Below, piece after piece: positions 9,425 through 19,372 of a stretch of DNA of 45,151 nucleotides. The translations under genes and the position numbers were made by a program. Each line of letters starts with the position of its first letter. Positions within the stretch are counted from its first letter, which is position 1. Below the pieces are notes generated by a model. The model ran no database searches, was not told the DNA's origin, and saw nothing but the letters and a program-made list of their open reading frames with translations. This DNA comes from Pseudonocardia sp. CNS-139 (GTDB taxonomy: Bacteria > Actinomycetota > Actinomycetes > Mycobacteriales > Pseudonocardiaceae), in contig MKJX01000198.1 in assembly GCA_001942415.1 (NCBI GenBank), forward strand, positions 1-45,151, given 5' to 3'.

Positions 9425-9706
9425 TCAGGGACGCGGCAGCCCCGCCTGGCGCGGGTCGGGCGCGGGGCGCGACCGGCGGACGCCCGCGGGCACGGCCGCG
9501 GTCACCTCCGGCGCGTCCCGGCTGGCCTCCTCGCGCAGCCGCGCTCCGGTGAGCCGCCGGTTCGCCCGCAGCAGCAGCGGTGCCGTCCAGCGCCGCGGCG
9601 ACATCTGCCCGCAGTGCGGACACGGGCGCATCGCCTCAGCGGCTCCCATCGGGATCGCGACGTCCCACGGGCCACTCGTCGGGCACCGGTACTCGTAGCG
9701 CACCAT
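9425..9706 (-). CDS. fmdB: FmdB-family zinc ribbon protein
   Basis: A 93-residue protein beginning VRYEYRCP, as in the FmdB putative regulatory family linked to formamidase genes. The second knuckle (CPHCGQ near residue 30) is normal, but the first reads CPTSG where CxxCG is usual, so one zinc ligand is missing unless this is a base error. An EEASRDAPEVT segment follows, as in actinobacterial relatives. It is the first gene of fmdB-amiS-fmdA. A TAGCCT at 9,749-9,754 could be its -10 box. Its biochemical role is unproven. Confidence 0.75.
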   Translation of the reverse strand: MVRYEYRCPTSGPWDVAIPMGAAEAMRPCPHCGQMSPRRWTAPLLLRANRRLTGARLREEASRDAPEVTAAVPAGVRRSRPAPDPRQAGLPRP

Positions 9707-9864
9707 CTGTGCTCACCGCCCCGTCCTGACGTCCCCCGGGGGCCGACCAGGCTAGACCCGTCCCAGCGGAGCGCACCAGGTCCGTCAGGCTTAGGTGACA
9801 CGTCCTTCGGCGTGGGCCAGATGGCGCACGCGGCCCTCGGAGCAGCGCTCTGACCTGCGGCTTC

Positions 9865-12190
9865 TCAGCTCGCGCTCGTCACCCGGTACACGTCGTAGAC
9901 GCCCTCCACGTTGCGGACGGCGCGCAGGACGTGCCCGAGATGCTTCGGGTCGCCCATCTCGAAGCTGAAACGGGAGACCGCGACCCGGTCGCGCGAGGTG
10001 GTGACCGAGGCGGAGAGGATGTTGACCTTCTCGTCGGCGAGCACCTTCGTGATGTCCGAGAGCAGCCGGTGCCGGTCGAGTGCCTCCACCTGGATGGCGA
10101 CGAGGAACACCGACCCCGGCGACACCGACCACACGACGTCGACGAGCCGCTCCGAACGACCCTTGAGGTCGGCGGCGTTGGTGCAGTCGGTGCGGTGCAC
10201 GGAGATGCCGCCCCCGCGCGTCACGAACCCGAGGATCTCGTCGCCGGGCACAGGGGTGCAGCAGCGGGCGAGCTTCGTGTACATGTCGCCGACGTCGCCG
10301 TCGGGGTCGCCCCCGGTGATGCTGCGGACGACCACACCGGCGTCGCCACCGGCCCGCCGCAGCCGCACGGTGGACGGCGTGGCCCGCTCGGCGAGGTCCT
10401 CCTCGGCCTGCTCGACGCCGCCGAGCAGCGCGACCAGCCGCTGCACGACGTGGCGGGCGCTCGCGTGACCCTCGCCGACCGCGGCGTAGAGCCCGGAGAG
10501 GTCCGGGAAGTGCAGCTCGCGCGAGAGCGCGGCCATCGCGTCGGCGGAGACGAGCCGCTGCAGCGGCATCGACGTGCGCCGGGCCTCGCGGGCGATGGCC
10601 TCCTTGCCCGCCTCGATGGCCTCCTCGCGGCGCTCCTTGGCGAACCACTGCTTGATCTTGGTCTTGGCCCGCGGGGAGGCGACGAACGCCAGCCAGTCGC
10701 GGCTCGGGCCGGCGGCCTCGGCCTTCGACGTGAAGATCTCGACGACGTCGCCGGACTCCAGCTTGCGCTCCAGCGCGACCAGCCGGCCGTTGACGCGCGA
10801 GCCGATGCACCGGTTGCCGACCTCGGTGTGCACCGCGTAGGCCAGGTCGACCGGGGTGGAGCCGGACGGGAGCGTGATCACGTCGCCCTTGGGCGTGAAC
10901 ACGAAGATCTCCTGGGACGCGAGGTCGAACCGCAGCGACTCCAGGAAGTCGCCCGGGTCCGCGGCCTCGCGCTGCCAGTCGAGCAGCTGGCGCATCCAGG
11001 CCATCTCGTCGACCTCGACGGCCTGCCCGGTGTGGGTGCCGCGGGTCTCCTTGTAGCGCCAGTGCGCCGCGATGCCGTACTCCGCGGTGCGGTGCATGTC
11101 CTGGGTGCGGATCTGCACCTCGAGCGGCTTGCCGTCCGGCCCGATCACGGTGGTGTGCAGCGACTGGTAGACGCCGAACCGGGGCTGGGCGATGTAGTCC
11201 TTGAACCGCCCGGGCATGGGCTGCCACAGCGCGTGCACCATGCCCATGGCCGCGTAGCAGTCGCGCACGTCGTCGACGAGCACGCGCACGCCGACGAGGT
11301 CGTGGATGTCGTCGAAGTCGCGGCCCTTGACGATCATCTTGCGGTAGATCGAGTAGTAGTGCTTCGGCCGGCCTCGACGGTGGCGTTGATCCGCGCCGAC
11401 TCCAGCTGCTGCATGACCTCGTCGATGACCTGCTTGAGGTACGTGTCGCGGGACGGGGCCCGGGTGGCGACGAGGCGCACGATCTCGGAGTACTTCTTGG
11501 GGTGCAGGATCGCGAAGGACAGGTCCTCCAGCTCCCACTTGACCGTCGCCATGCCGAGCCGGTGCGCGAGCGGGGCCAGCACCTCCAGCGTCTCGCGGGC
11601 CTTCTTGGCCTGCTTCTCCGGCGGCAGGAAGCGCATGGTGCGCATGTTGTGCAGCCGGTCCGACAGCTTGATGACCAGCACGCGCGGGTCGCGGGCCATC
11701 GCGACGATCATCTTGCGGATCGTCTCGGCCTCCGCGGCCGTGCCGAGCTCGACCTTGTCCAGCTTGGTGACGCCGTCGACGAGGTGCGCGACCTCCTCGC
11801 CGAAGTCCTTGCGCAGCCGGTCGAGCGAGTAGTCGGTGTCCTCGACCGTGTCGTGCAGCAGCGCCGCGACGAGCGTGGTGGTGTCCATGCCCAGCTCGGC
11901 GAGGATCGTCGCGACGGCGAGCGGGTGCGTGATGTACGGGTCGCCCGACTTGCGCTTCTGGCCGTCGTGCTTGGCGTCGGCGACGTCGTAGGCCCGCTGG
12001 AGCAGCCCCAGATCGGCCTTCGGGTGCAGCTTGCGGTGCACGCTGGCCAGCGGTTCGAGCACCGGGGCGACCACGGCCACCCGCTGCGGGGTCATCCGGC
12101 GTGCGATGCGCGCGCGCACACGCCGGGTGGCGACGGGCGCGCACCCTCACCGCCCTCGGTGACGGGCGGCGCCTGCTGCACGTCCGTCAT
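9865..12190 (-). CDS. rel: Bifunctional (p)ppGpp synthetase/hydrolase Rel, two apparent frameshifts
   Basis: Long RSH enzyme of the stringent response, making and degrading (p)ppGpp. Domains in order: HD hydrolase (GDPYITHPLAVA, LLHDTVEDT, KLSDRLHNMRT), synthetase (GRDFDDIHDLVGVR, RFKDYIAQPRFGVYQSLHTT, EVQIRT, AEYGIAAHWRYKE), TGS (FVFTPKGDVITLPSGSTPVD), the CC/zinc-finger region (LARCCTPVPGDEI) and C-terminal ACT. Bases are missing near 12,138 and 11,371, the latter between the hydrolase and synthetase domains. The repaired length of about 775 residues is typical. The ATG at 12,190 gives the expected disordered N-terminus. Confidence 0.93.
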
Positions 12191-12210
12191 GAGTCGGGCT
12201 CCACGCCACG

Positions 12211-12216
12211 AGGATA
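12211..12216 (-). promoter_or_regulatory. Possible -10 box of rel
   Basis: On the minus strand TATCCT lies 20 bases upstream of the rel ATG, inside the 125-base gap between the YjbR-like gene and rel. This would give a 5' leader of about 13 bases. No good -35 is seen. Confidence 0.35.
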
Positions 12217-12315
12217 GTCCTCGACCCCCCGGACCAGCAGTGCCGCACGGGTCTGTCGGCGCAGCTCACCACCCGTTCGCCGGGCCGCTCGGCGCACGTC
12301 CGCTCCTGGGCCCGT

Positions 12316-12724
12316 TCACTCCTGGGATCGGTACCGCTCGGCGAGGGCCGGCGGGGCGCACGCCAGCCAGCCGTCCACGAGCAGCTCCCGCAGCGGGGCC
12401 TCGTCGACGTCGTCGAGCGTCACGAGCACCGCGGCGTAGCCGTCGAAGTGCGGGATCGTGAAGAAGGCGGCGGGTCCCGGCGGCGAGCACGGCCTCCTTC
12501 TCGTGGAGGTCGGCTACCACGACGGCCAGGATCGGGCCGGCCGGCGGCTGCTCGGCGCCGTAGCGCCGGATGTCGGCCTTGCTGAACGGCCGCTCCCAGG
12601 CGAACGCCTTCGGCGCGCCGCGGCGGCCGCCCCCGAGCACCGACCAGGAGCGCCGGCCGTCGTCGCCCTCGACGACCTCCGGAAGCGCCGACGCGATGCG
12701 GGACACGTCGTCGAGACTCACCAC
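12316..12724 (-). CDS. MmcQ/YjbR-like protein, one apparent frameshift
   Basis: A protein of about 135 residues with the YjbR fold seen in many actinobacteria. It opens VVSLDDVSRIASALPEV, continues with KAFAWERPFSKADIRR and then ILAVVVADLHEKEAVLAA. Near 12,472 the frame shifts (an extra G or two lost bases); the continuation FFTIPHFDGYAAVLVTLDDV and GWLACAPPALAERY is typical of the family and stops at 12,316. Family members are often called DNA-binding, but their function is poorly known. It sits between apt and rel on the same strand. Confidence 0.75.
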
Positions 12725-12749
12725 GGCGCGAACGGTATCGCGGCGCGGA

Positions 12750-13286
12750 TCAGAGCGTGAGCAGCGCGTGCACCGGGACGGCCCCGAGCTGTGCGCGGCC
12801 GTGCAGCGCGGCCAGCTCCAGCAGCGCGCTGAAACCGACGACCTCCGCACCCACGTCGGCGAGCAGCCCGCACGCCGCCGCGGCGGTGCCGCCGGTGGCG
12901 AGCACGTCGTCGACGACGAACGCCCGCGCGCCGGGCGCGACGGTGCCGGCGGGCAGCTCCAGCGTGGCGGTGCCGTACTCCAGCTCGTAGGTGCGCGTGC
13001 CGGCGACCCGCGGGAGCTTGCCCGCCTTCCGGACGGGCACCACCCCCGTGCCGGCCACGACGGCGACAGCCGCGCCGAGCAGGAACCCGCGGGCCTCGAC
13101 GCCGACCACGACGTCGGCCTCGCCCACGTAGGAGGCCATCTCGGTGACGACGGTGGCGAACGCCTCGGCGTCGCCGAGCACCGGCGTGATGTCGCGGAAG
13201 AGGACGCCCGGCTGCGGGTAGTCCGGGACGTCGCGGATCAGCCCGACGACCCGGTCCAGCGCGGGCTCCGCCAGCGGCCCGGTCAC
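12750..13286 (-). CDS. apt: Adenine phosphoribosyltransferase
   Basis: Purine salvage enzyme making AMP from adenine and PRPP. An intact 178-residue frame from the GTG at 13,286: PDYPQPGVLFRDITPVLGD, VVGVEARGFLLG, RKAGKLP, and the PRPP loop FVVDDVLATGGTAAAA. The GTG overlaps the secF stop by four bases (GTGA), so it is translationally coupled to secF. secF-apt-rel order is common in actinobacteria. Confidence 0.95.
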   Translation of the reverse strand: MTGPLAEPALDRVVGLIRDVPDYPQPGVLFRDITPVLGDAEAFATVVTEMASYVGEADVVVGVEARGFLLGAAVAVVAGTGVVPVRKAGKLPRVAGTRTYELEYGTATLELPAGTVAPGARAFVVDDVLATGGTAAAACGLLADVGAEVVGFSALLELAALHGRAQLGAVPVHALLTL

Positions 13287-14507
13287 CGGCCGCGCTTCCC
13301 GCTCGGACGGGCGGACTTGCCGGCCGGGCGGTGCGCCCGGGACGGCTGCCCGCCGCGGTCGGCCGCCTTGCCGGTGCGGACCGGGACGCCCGCCGCGGCG
13401 GCCACGGCGCGCTCGCGCCGCAGCTCGGTCTGGAGCACCCCGTCCTCGGCGAGGTCGGGTCGGCGCCCGGCTCGGCGCCCGCCGCACCGCCGGCCATGGC
13501 GTCCGCGGCGCGCTTGCGCCGCGCGCGCACCCGGGCCGCCTGCTCCTGGTAGCGGTGGTCGCGCATCTTGAGGTCCACGAGCAGCGGCGTGGCCAGGAGG
13601 ATGGACGACAGCGCGCCGGAGATCATCCCGACCATCTGCACGAGCGCCAGGTCGGCCAGCACGCCGACCCCGAGCACGCCGACGCCGATCACCAGCAGCC
13701 CGAGCACCGGCAGCACGGCGATGAGCGACGTGTTGATCGAGCGCATGAGCGTCTGGTTGAGCGAGAGGTTGGCCGCCTCCGGGTAGGTCCGGCGGGTGAG
13801 GCCGAGCAGCCCGCGCGTGTTCTCGCGGACCTTGTCGAACACGACCACCGTGTCGTACAGCGAGAACCCGAGGATCGTGAGCAGGCCGATCACCGTGGAC
13901 GGCGTGACCTCGAAGCCGACGAGCGAGTAGATGCCGGCCGTCACGACGACGTCGTGCAGGAGCGCGACGAGCGCCGCGATCGCCATCGCGCGTCGAAGTA
14001 GAAGGTCAGGAACAGCGTGACGAGCACGAGGAACACGGCCAGCGCGATGATCGCCTGCTGCGTGATCTGCCCGCCCCAGCTGCCGCTGACCGCGCTGTCG
14101 CTGATCACGTCCGGCGACGGCGCGCCGTCCGTGCCCGTTGGCTGGAACGTGTCGTACAGGGCCTGCTTGAGCGCGAAGAGCTGCCCCTGGTCGAGCGCCT
14201 CCGACCGGATGATCACCGACGCCGAGCCGCCGGTGCCGACGACCTGGACGCTGGCCGGCTCCTCGCCGACCGTGCGCTCGTAGACGCCGCGCACCGTCTC
14301 GACGTCCGCGGGCGCGGCCGCGGTGGCCGCCGGGAACTGGATCTGCGTGCCGCCGGTGAAGTCGATGCCCAGGTTGAAGCCGCGGAAGACCATCGACCCG
14401 ATGCAGACGAGCACCAGCACCGAGAAGAGCGTGTACCAGAGCCGCCTGCGGCCGACGATGTCGAACGCGCCGGTGCCGGTGTAGAGGCGGGAGAGCACTC
14501 CGGCCAT
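13283..14507 (-). CDS. secF: Protein translocase subunit SecF, two apparent frameshifts
   Basis: Membrane subunit of the SecDF complex that uses proton flow to help preprotein export. Visible are the first helix (WYTLFSVLVLVCIGSMVF), the GIDFTGGTQIQF motif, a periplasmic domain, and five C-terminal helices with ILGFSLYDTVVVFDKVREN and TSLIAVLPVLGLL. Bases are missing near 13,989 (in the loop after FYFD) and 13,465 (cytosolic tail). The repaired tail DLAEDGVLQTELRRER ends in a basic, disordered stretch (KSARPSGKRGR). The ATG lies one base after the secD stop. Confidence 0.92.
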
Positions 14508-14508
14508 C

Positions 14509-16295
14509 TCAGGCCCCCTTCCCGGTGCCGGTGGTGGCGGTGGCCCGTCTGCGTTCGGCACCGACCTGCGCGATCGCGCCGAGGCCCGAGAACGCCGGGC
14601 TGCCGAAGACCCGGGAGTTCGACGCGAGCGAGACCAGCGGGTGCGTCACCAGGAACACGACGATCAGGTCGAGCACCGTGGACAGGCCGAGCGTGAACGC
14701 GAAGCCGCGGACCTGGCCGATCGCGAGGACGTACAGCACGGCCGCGGCGAGGAAGCTCACCGCGTCGGCGGAGAGGATCGTGCGCCGCACCCGTACCCAG
14801 GCCCGCGGCACGGCCGAGCGGAACGTGCGGCCCTGCCGCACCTCGTCCTTCAACCCCTCGAAGAAGATCACGAACGAGTCGGCCGTGATGCCGATCGCGA
14901 CGATGAACCCGGCGACGCCGGCGAGGTCGAGCGTGAACCCGATCCACCGTCCCAGTAGGACGAGCACCGCGTAGACGATCAGGCCGGAGAGCACCAGCGA
15001 GAGGATCAGCAGCAGCCCGAGCGCGCGGTAGTAGATCAGGCAGTAGACGAACACGAGCGCCAGTCCGACCGCGCCGGCCAGCAGCCCGGCCTGCAGCGAG
15101 GCCAGCCCGAGCGTCGCGGAGACGGTCTGGGCCTCGGACGACTCGAACGACAGCGGCAGCGAGCCGTAGCGCAGCACCGCGGCGAGCTGCTGCGCCGAGT
15201 CCTGGTTGAACTGCCCCTCGATCCGGGTGGGGCCGTAGATCGCGGTCTGGATCTGCGGGGCGGAGACGACCTCCCCGTCGAGCACGAACGCGGCGGCCTC
15301 GCCGACGTGCGACGCCGTGTACTCGCCCCAGATCGCCGCGCCGCTGCTGTGGAAGGTCAGGCTGATCTCCCAGCCGGCCCCGGTCTGGTTCGGCAGCGCC
15401 TGCGCCGTGTCGATCTCCGTGCCCTCCAGGAAGGTGGGCCCGAGCACGTACTTCTCGGTGCCCTCCTGGTTGCACGCGACGAGCGGGAGCGTGGGGTCGT
15501 CGTAGCCGCGGAGCGGGTCGCGGGCCGCGCAGTCCAGCGTCTGCAGCGCCATCGCCTGCACCGTCGGGTCGTCGCTCTGCCGGGTGGCCCTGGCCGCCTC
15601 GATCTCGGCGGCGAGCTGCGGGTCGGCGGGCGCGGGCGCCGCGGAGGTCCGGAGGGGTGCGGGGGTGCGCCCGGCGGCGGGGCGGCCGGGTCCTGCGCGG
15701 GCGGCGGCGACGGGTCCTGCAGCGGAACGCTGTGCGCGACCGGCACGACGGGCACCTCGACGGCGGCCGGGTCGCCCCGGCCTGCGGCTGGCCGGCCGGC
15801 GGCGCGTCCGCGGGCGGGGGGGCGCCCGGCGCCGGGCCGACGGACGACCCGTCGGGTGCGGGCGGTGCGGCCGGCTCGGTGGTCGGGCGGCGGCCGGCGG
15901 GCGGGCGGCGTGACGGGCACCGGCCCGCCGACGACCGGGCGGAAACGCAGCTGCGCGGTCTGGCCGAGCGAGCGGGCCTGGTCGCCCTCCTGCCCGGGGA
16001 CCGTGATCGTGATGTTGGAGCCGTCGAGCACGACCTCGGCGCCGGTGACGCCGAGGCCGTTGACGCGCTCCTCGATGATCTGCTGCGCCTGCACGAGCTG
16101 GTCGCGCGGCGGGACGGCGCCGGTCTCCGTGCGCGGCTGGAGCGTGACGCGCGTGCCGCCCTGCAGGTCGATGCCCAGGCGCGGGGTGAGCTGGCCGTCG
16201 CCGGTGAAGAAGACCAGCGAGTAGAGGACGGCGACGACGCCGACGAACGTCGCCAGGTAGCGCCAGGGCCGGATCCGTCCCGGGGTTGTTGCCAC
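14509..16295 (-). CDS. secD: Protein translocase subunit SecD, several apparent frameshifts
   Basis: Partner of SecF. The N-terminus has the first helix (YLATFVGVVAVLYSLVFFTG) and RLGIDLQGGTRVTL; the C-terminal half has GPTRIEGQFNQDSAQQLAAV, LRYGSLPLSFESSEAQTVSA and the helices with FIVAIGITADSFVIFFE and AVSFLAAAVLYVLAIG. Between residues 115 and 210 is a Pro/Ala-rich insertion where the frame is uncertain; at least one shift near 15,650 and probably others in 15,660-15,960 are needed. Such Pro-rich insertions in the periplasmic region are common in actinobacterial SecD. Start ATG at 16,295. Confidence 0.92.
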
Positions 16296-16342
16296 TGCCT
16301 ACTTCACTTCCTGTCCGTGTGGCGCCGCCGTCCGGGACGCTG

Positions 16343-16674
16343 TCAGGTGCGCGGGCTGCCGTTCGCCGAGTCGTCCTTCTCGGTCTCCTCGACCGGCTCC
16401 TCCGCGGGCGCGACCGGGTTGACCTTCTCCCGGACGGCCGCGCGCACCCACGTGGTGACGACGCCGTCGGCGATCTCCAGGTCGACCGTCTCCTCGTAGG
16501 AGGCGTCGACGACCGTGGCGCGCATCCCCGACGTCGTCATCACGACGTCGCCCGGCTCCAGCGACTGCTGGAGCTGCTGCATCTCCTGCATCTGGCGGCG
16601 CTGGCGCGGCCGGACAGGAAGATGGGGATGAACAGCAGGAGGATCAGCAGGGGGAACAGCAGTGAGATGTCCAT
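16343..16674 (-). CDS. yajC: Preprotein translocase subunit YajC, one apparent frameshift
   Basis: A single N-terminal helix (MDISLLFPLLILLLFIPIFL) followed, after one missing base near 16,612, by QRRQMQEMQQLQQSLEPGDVV, MTTSGMRATVVD and a beta-rich cytosolic domain. The tail is acidic (AEEPVEETEKDDS). YajC binds SecDF, and the gene lies 47 bases upstream of secD. A GGAG stretch precedes the ATG. The repaired length of about 110 residues is normal. Confidence 0.9.
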
Positions 16675-16727
16675 GGTCTCCGTAGTCTCCGCACGTCGAG
16701 AGCCACCCGAGTCTGCCAGCCCCCGCT

Positions 16728-17769
16728 TCAGAACAACGCGGGAGGTCCGCCAGGGGTGACGTCCGGCGGCGCGGCGATGCCAGGTGTGACCATGCGGCCG
16801 CGGTGGCCACCCGGCCACGGGGCGTGCGGGCCACCATTCCGGCCCGCACCAGGTAGGGCTCGCAGACCTCCTCGACGGTACCTGGTTCCTCGCCCACCGC
16901 CACTGCCAGCGTCGATACGCCCACCGGGCCGCCCCGAACGACCGCACGAGCGCCCCGAGCACGGCCCGGTCGAGCCGGTCGAGGCCGAGGTCGTCCACGT
17001 CGTACACCGCGAGCGCGGCCTGCGCGACGTCCCGGGTGACGGCGCCGTCGGCGCGCACCTGCGCGAAGTCGCGCACGCGCCGCAGCAGCCGGTTGGCGAT
17101 GCGGGGGGTGCCGCGGGAGCGGCCGGCGATCTCCGCGGCACCGTCCGGGCGCAGGTCGACGGCCAGGATCGTGGCGGCCCGGCGCAGCACCCGTTCCAGC
17201 TCGGCGGGCTCGTAGAACTCCATGTGCGCGGTGAAGCCGAAGCGGTCGCGCAGCGGCCCGGTCAGCGCGCCGGCCCGGGTGGTGGCCCCGACCAGCGTGA
17301 ACCGTGCGATGTCCAGCGGGATGCTGGTGGCGCCCGGGCCCTTGCCCACGACGACGTCCACCCGGAAGTCCTCCATCGCGAGGTAGAGCATCTCCTCGGC
17401 GGGGCGGGCCATGCGGTGGATCTCGTCGATGAACAGGACGTCGCCGTGCTCCAGGTTGGAGAGCATCGCGGCGAGGTCGCCGGCCCGTTCGAGCGCCGGG
17501 CCGGACGTCAGCCGGACCGCCGCGCCCATCTCGGCGGCGACGATCAGCGCGAGGCTGGTCTTGCCGAGCCCGGGCGGGCCGGACAGCAGGATGTGGTCGG
17601 GCGGGTCGCCGCGGTGCCGCGCCCCCTCCAGCACGAGCCCGAGCTGCTCGCGGACGCGCGGCTGGCCGACGAACTCGGCGAGCGTGCGCGGCCGCAGCGT
17701 CGCGTCGGCCTCGGCGTCCTCCGGCTCGGCGCCGGGGGTGAGCGCCAGGTCGGTCTCCGGGTCGCTCAC
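16728..17769 (-). CDS. ruvB: Holliday junction helicase RuvB, two apparent frameshifts
   Basis: AAA+ motor of the RuvABC branch-migration complex. LRPRTLAEFVGQ, Walker A SGPPGLGKTSLA, Walker B VLFIDEIHRM, sensor GATTRAGALTGPLRDRFG and SRGTPRIANRLLRRVRD are intact. The C-terminal winged-helix domain needs two single-base repairs, near 16,940 (giving VGVSTLAVAVGEEPGTVEEV and PYLVRAGMVARTPRGR) and 16,785. The GTG start overlaps the ruvA stop by four bases. Confidence 0.93.
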
Positions 17770-18365
17770 CGGGCGCGGCCCAGCCGTCTCAGCGCCGCGC
17801 GCAGCAGCGTGGCGGCGTCGGCGGCCGCGTCGGCGGCGAGCACCTGGTCGACGGCCTGCTCGGCGGGCTTCGCCGTGAACCCGAGCCCGACCAGCGCCTC
17901 CACGACCTCGTCGCGGCGCGGGTTCGTCCCGTTCCCGGCGGTGGGCAGCGTGGCCGGCACCGCGGGCGCGACCACCTTGTCCCGCAGCTCCAGCACCAGC
18001 CGTTCGGCGCCCTTGCGGCCGATGCCCGGCACCCGCGTGATCGTCGTGATGTCGCCGTCGGCGAGCGCCTTGCGCAGGACGTCGGGGCTGAGCACGGCCA
18101 GCGTCGCCAGCGCGATCCGCGGTCCGATCCCGCTGACGGTCTGCAGCAGGCCGAAGAGCTCGCGCTCCTCGTCGTCGGCGAACCCGAAGAGCGTGAGCGA
18201 GTCCTCGCGCACGACCAGCGCCGTCGCGAGCCGGTGCCGTTCGCCGCGGCGCAGGCCGGCGAGCGTGGTGGGGGTGGCGTGCACCGCCAGTCCCACGCCG
18301 CCGACCTCGACGACCGCGTGGTCCAGCCCGATCGACAGCACCTCGCCGCGGACGGAGCTGATCAC
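17766..18365 (-). CDS. ruvA: Holliday junction branch migration protein RuvA
   Basis: An intact 199-residue protein. The N-terminal OB fold begins VISSVRGEVLSIG; two helix-hairpin-helix motifs follow (LLQTVSGIGPRIALATLAVL and ITRVPGIGRKGAERLVLELRD), then a Pro-rich linker and the RuvB-binding domain III (RDEVVEALVGLGFTAKPAEQ). It tetramerises on four-way junctions and loads RuvB. Both ends overlap the neighbouring ruv genes by GTGA. Confidence 0.96.
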   Translation of the reverse strand: MISSVRGEVLSIGLDHAVVEVGGVGLAVHATPTTLAGLRRGERHRLATALVVREDSLTLFGFADDEERELFGLLQTVSGIGPRIALATLAVLSPDVLRKALADGDITTITRVPGIGRKGAERLVLELRDKVVAPAVPATLPTAGNGTNPRRDEVVEALVGLGFTAKPAEQAVDQVLAADAAADAATLLRAALRRLGRAR

Positions 18366-18931
18366 GGGGAGACCTCCTTCGCCGCGGCGGCCAGGCGCGC
18401 CCTGTGCCGTCTCGCCAGCTCCGCGGACCGGGCCTGGGCCTGGGCCATCCGGTCGAGCATCGGCGCGCGCCAGCAGTGGCAGATCGCGAGCGCCAGCGCG
18501 TCGGCGGCGTCGGCCGGGCGCGGGGCCTCCGCGAGCCCGAGCAGGCGCGTCACCATGGCCGTGACCTGCTCCTTCCCCGCCCGGCCCGCGCCGGTGACGG
18601 CGGCCTTCACCTCGCTGGGGGTGTGGAACGCGACCGGCACGCCGGCGCGCGCGGCGAGCAGCGCGACCACCCCGCTCGCCTGCGCCGTGCCCATCACCGT
18701 GCGGACGTTGTGCTGGCTGAACACGCGCTCGATCGCGACCACGTCCGGCCGGTGCCGCGCGATCCAGCCCTCGACGGTGTCGCCGACGCCGCGCAGCCGC
18801 TCGGCCAGCGGCGCGTCGGGGGGCGTGCGCACCACCTCGACGGCGACGAAGCGCACCGCACGCCCGCCCGCCCCGTCGACGACCCCGAGCCCGCACCGGG
18901 TCAGCCCCGGGTCGACGCCGAGCACCCGCAC
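18362..18931 (-). CDS. ruvC: Crossover junction endodeoxyribonuclease RuvC
   Basis: An intact 189-residue Holliday junction resolvase. First catalytic aspartate in VLGVDPGLTRCG, glutamate in DVVAIERVFSQHN, and the C-terminal DAADALALAICH pair of aspartates are visible, so the DEDD active site is complete. It starts the ruvC-ruvA-ruvB-yajC-secD-secF-apt run. The GTG at 18,931 is the first possible start giving VRVLGVDPG. Confidence 0.96.
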   Translation of the reverse strand: MRVLGVDPGLTRCGLGVVDGAGGRAVRFVAVEVVRTPPDAPLAERLRGVGDTVEGWIARHRPDVVAIERVFSQHNVRTVMGTAQASGVVALLAARAGVPVAFHTPSEVKAAVTGAGRAGKEQVTAMVTRLLGLAEAPRPADAADALALAICHCWRAPMLDRMAQAQARSAELARRHRARLAAAAKEVSP

Positions 18932-19009
18932 CCCGTCTCCTCCCGCGCGAACAGCCGTTCGACGGGGAGGCTACCGGCGGGGCGCGGGGCGCCGGCGGGG
19001 GCGCGCCGA

Positions 19010-19372
19010 TCAGGCCCGGTCGTTCACCAGGAGCTGGCGCCCCTCGGGGTCGGTGACCCGGACGTAGCTCCCCCACGGCTCGGTGACGACGTCGGTGACC
19101 TCGACGCCGGCGGCGCGCAGCTCGGCGGCGGTGGCCGCGAGGTCGGCCGCGGCGAACGTCATCGGGTACTGCGTGTCGGGCTCGCGGTCGAAGTCCTTCG
19201 CGCTGCTCAGGACCAGGTTCGACCCACCCTCGGGCGCGGCGAGCTCCACCCAGCGCGCGCCCGGCCACATCTCCGCGTCCCTGACCAGTGCGAACCCGAG
19301 CCGGCCGAAGAACTCCAGCATCACGTCCTGGTCGGCGACCACCACGACCGCCGACGCGATCCGGCCGATCAC
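19010..19372 (-). CDS. VOC-fold protein (glyoxalase/dioxygenase superfamily), copy 1
   Basis: A 120-residue single vicinal-oxygen-chelate domain: VVVVADQDVMLEFFGRLGF, a middle strand with SSAKDFDREP, and SYVRVTDPEGRQLLVNDRA. Its GTG start overlaps the stop of the adjacent VOC gene by four bases, so the two are co-translated. The substrate is unknown; such pairs may act on aldehydes or confer drug tolerance. Confidence 0.8.
   Translation of the reverse strand: MIGRIASAVVVVADQDVMLEFFGRLGFALVRDAEMWPGARWVELAAPEGGSNLVLSSAKDFDREPDTQYPMTFAAADLAATAAELRAAGVEVTDVVTEPWGSYVRVTDPEGRQLLVNDRA

Noticed and set aside
9320..9853. A plus-strand frame across fmdB and its upstream region
   Set aside because: Composition is random-like, and the FmdB start motif and zinc knuckle on the minus strand are convincing.
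16756..18564. A long plus-strand frame opposite ruvB-ruvA
   Set aside because: Arg/Ala/Gly/Pro-rich low-complexity translation, the usual antisense shadow of GC-rich codon use, with no recognisable motif.
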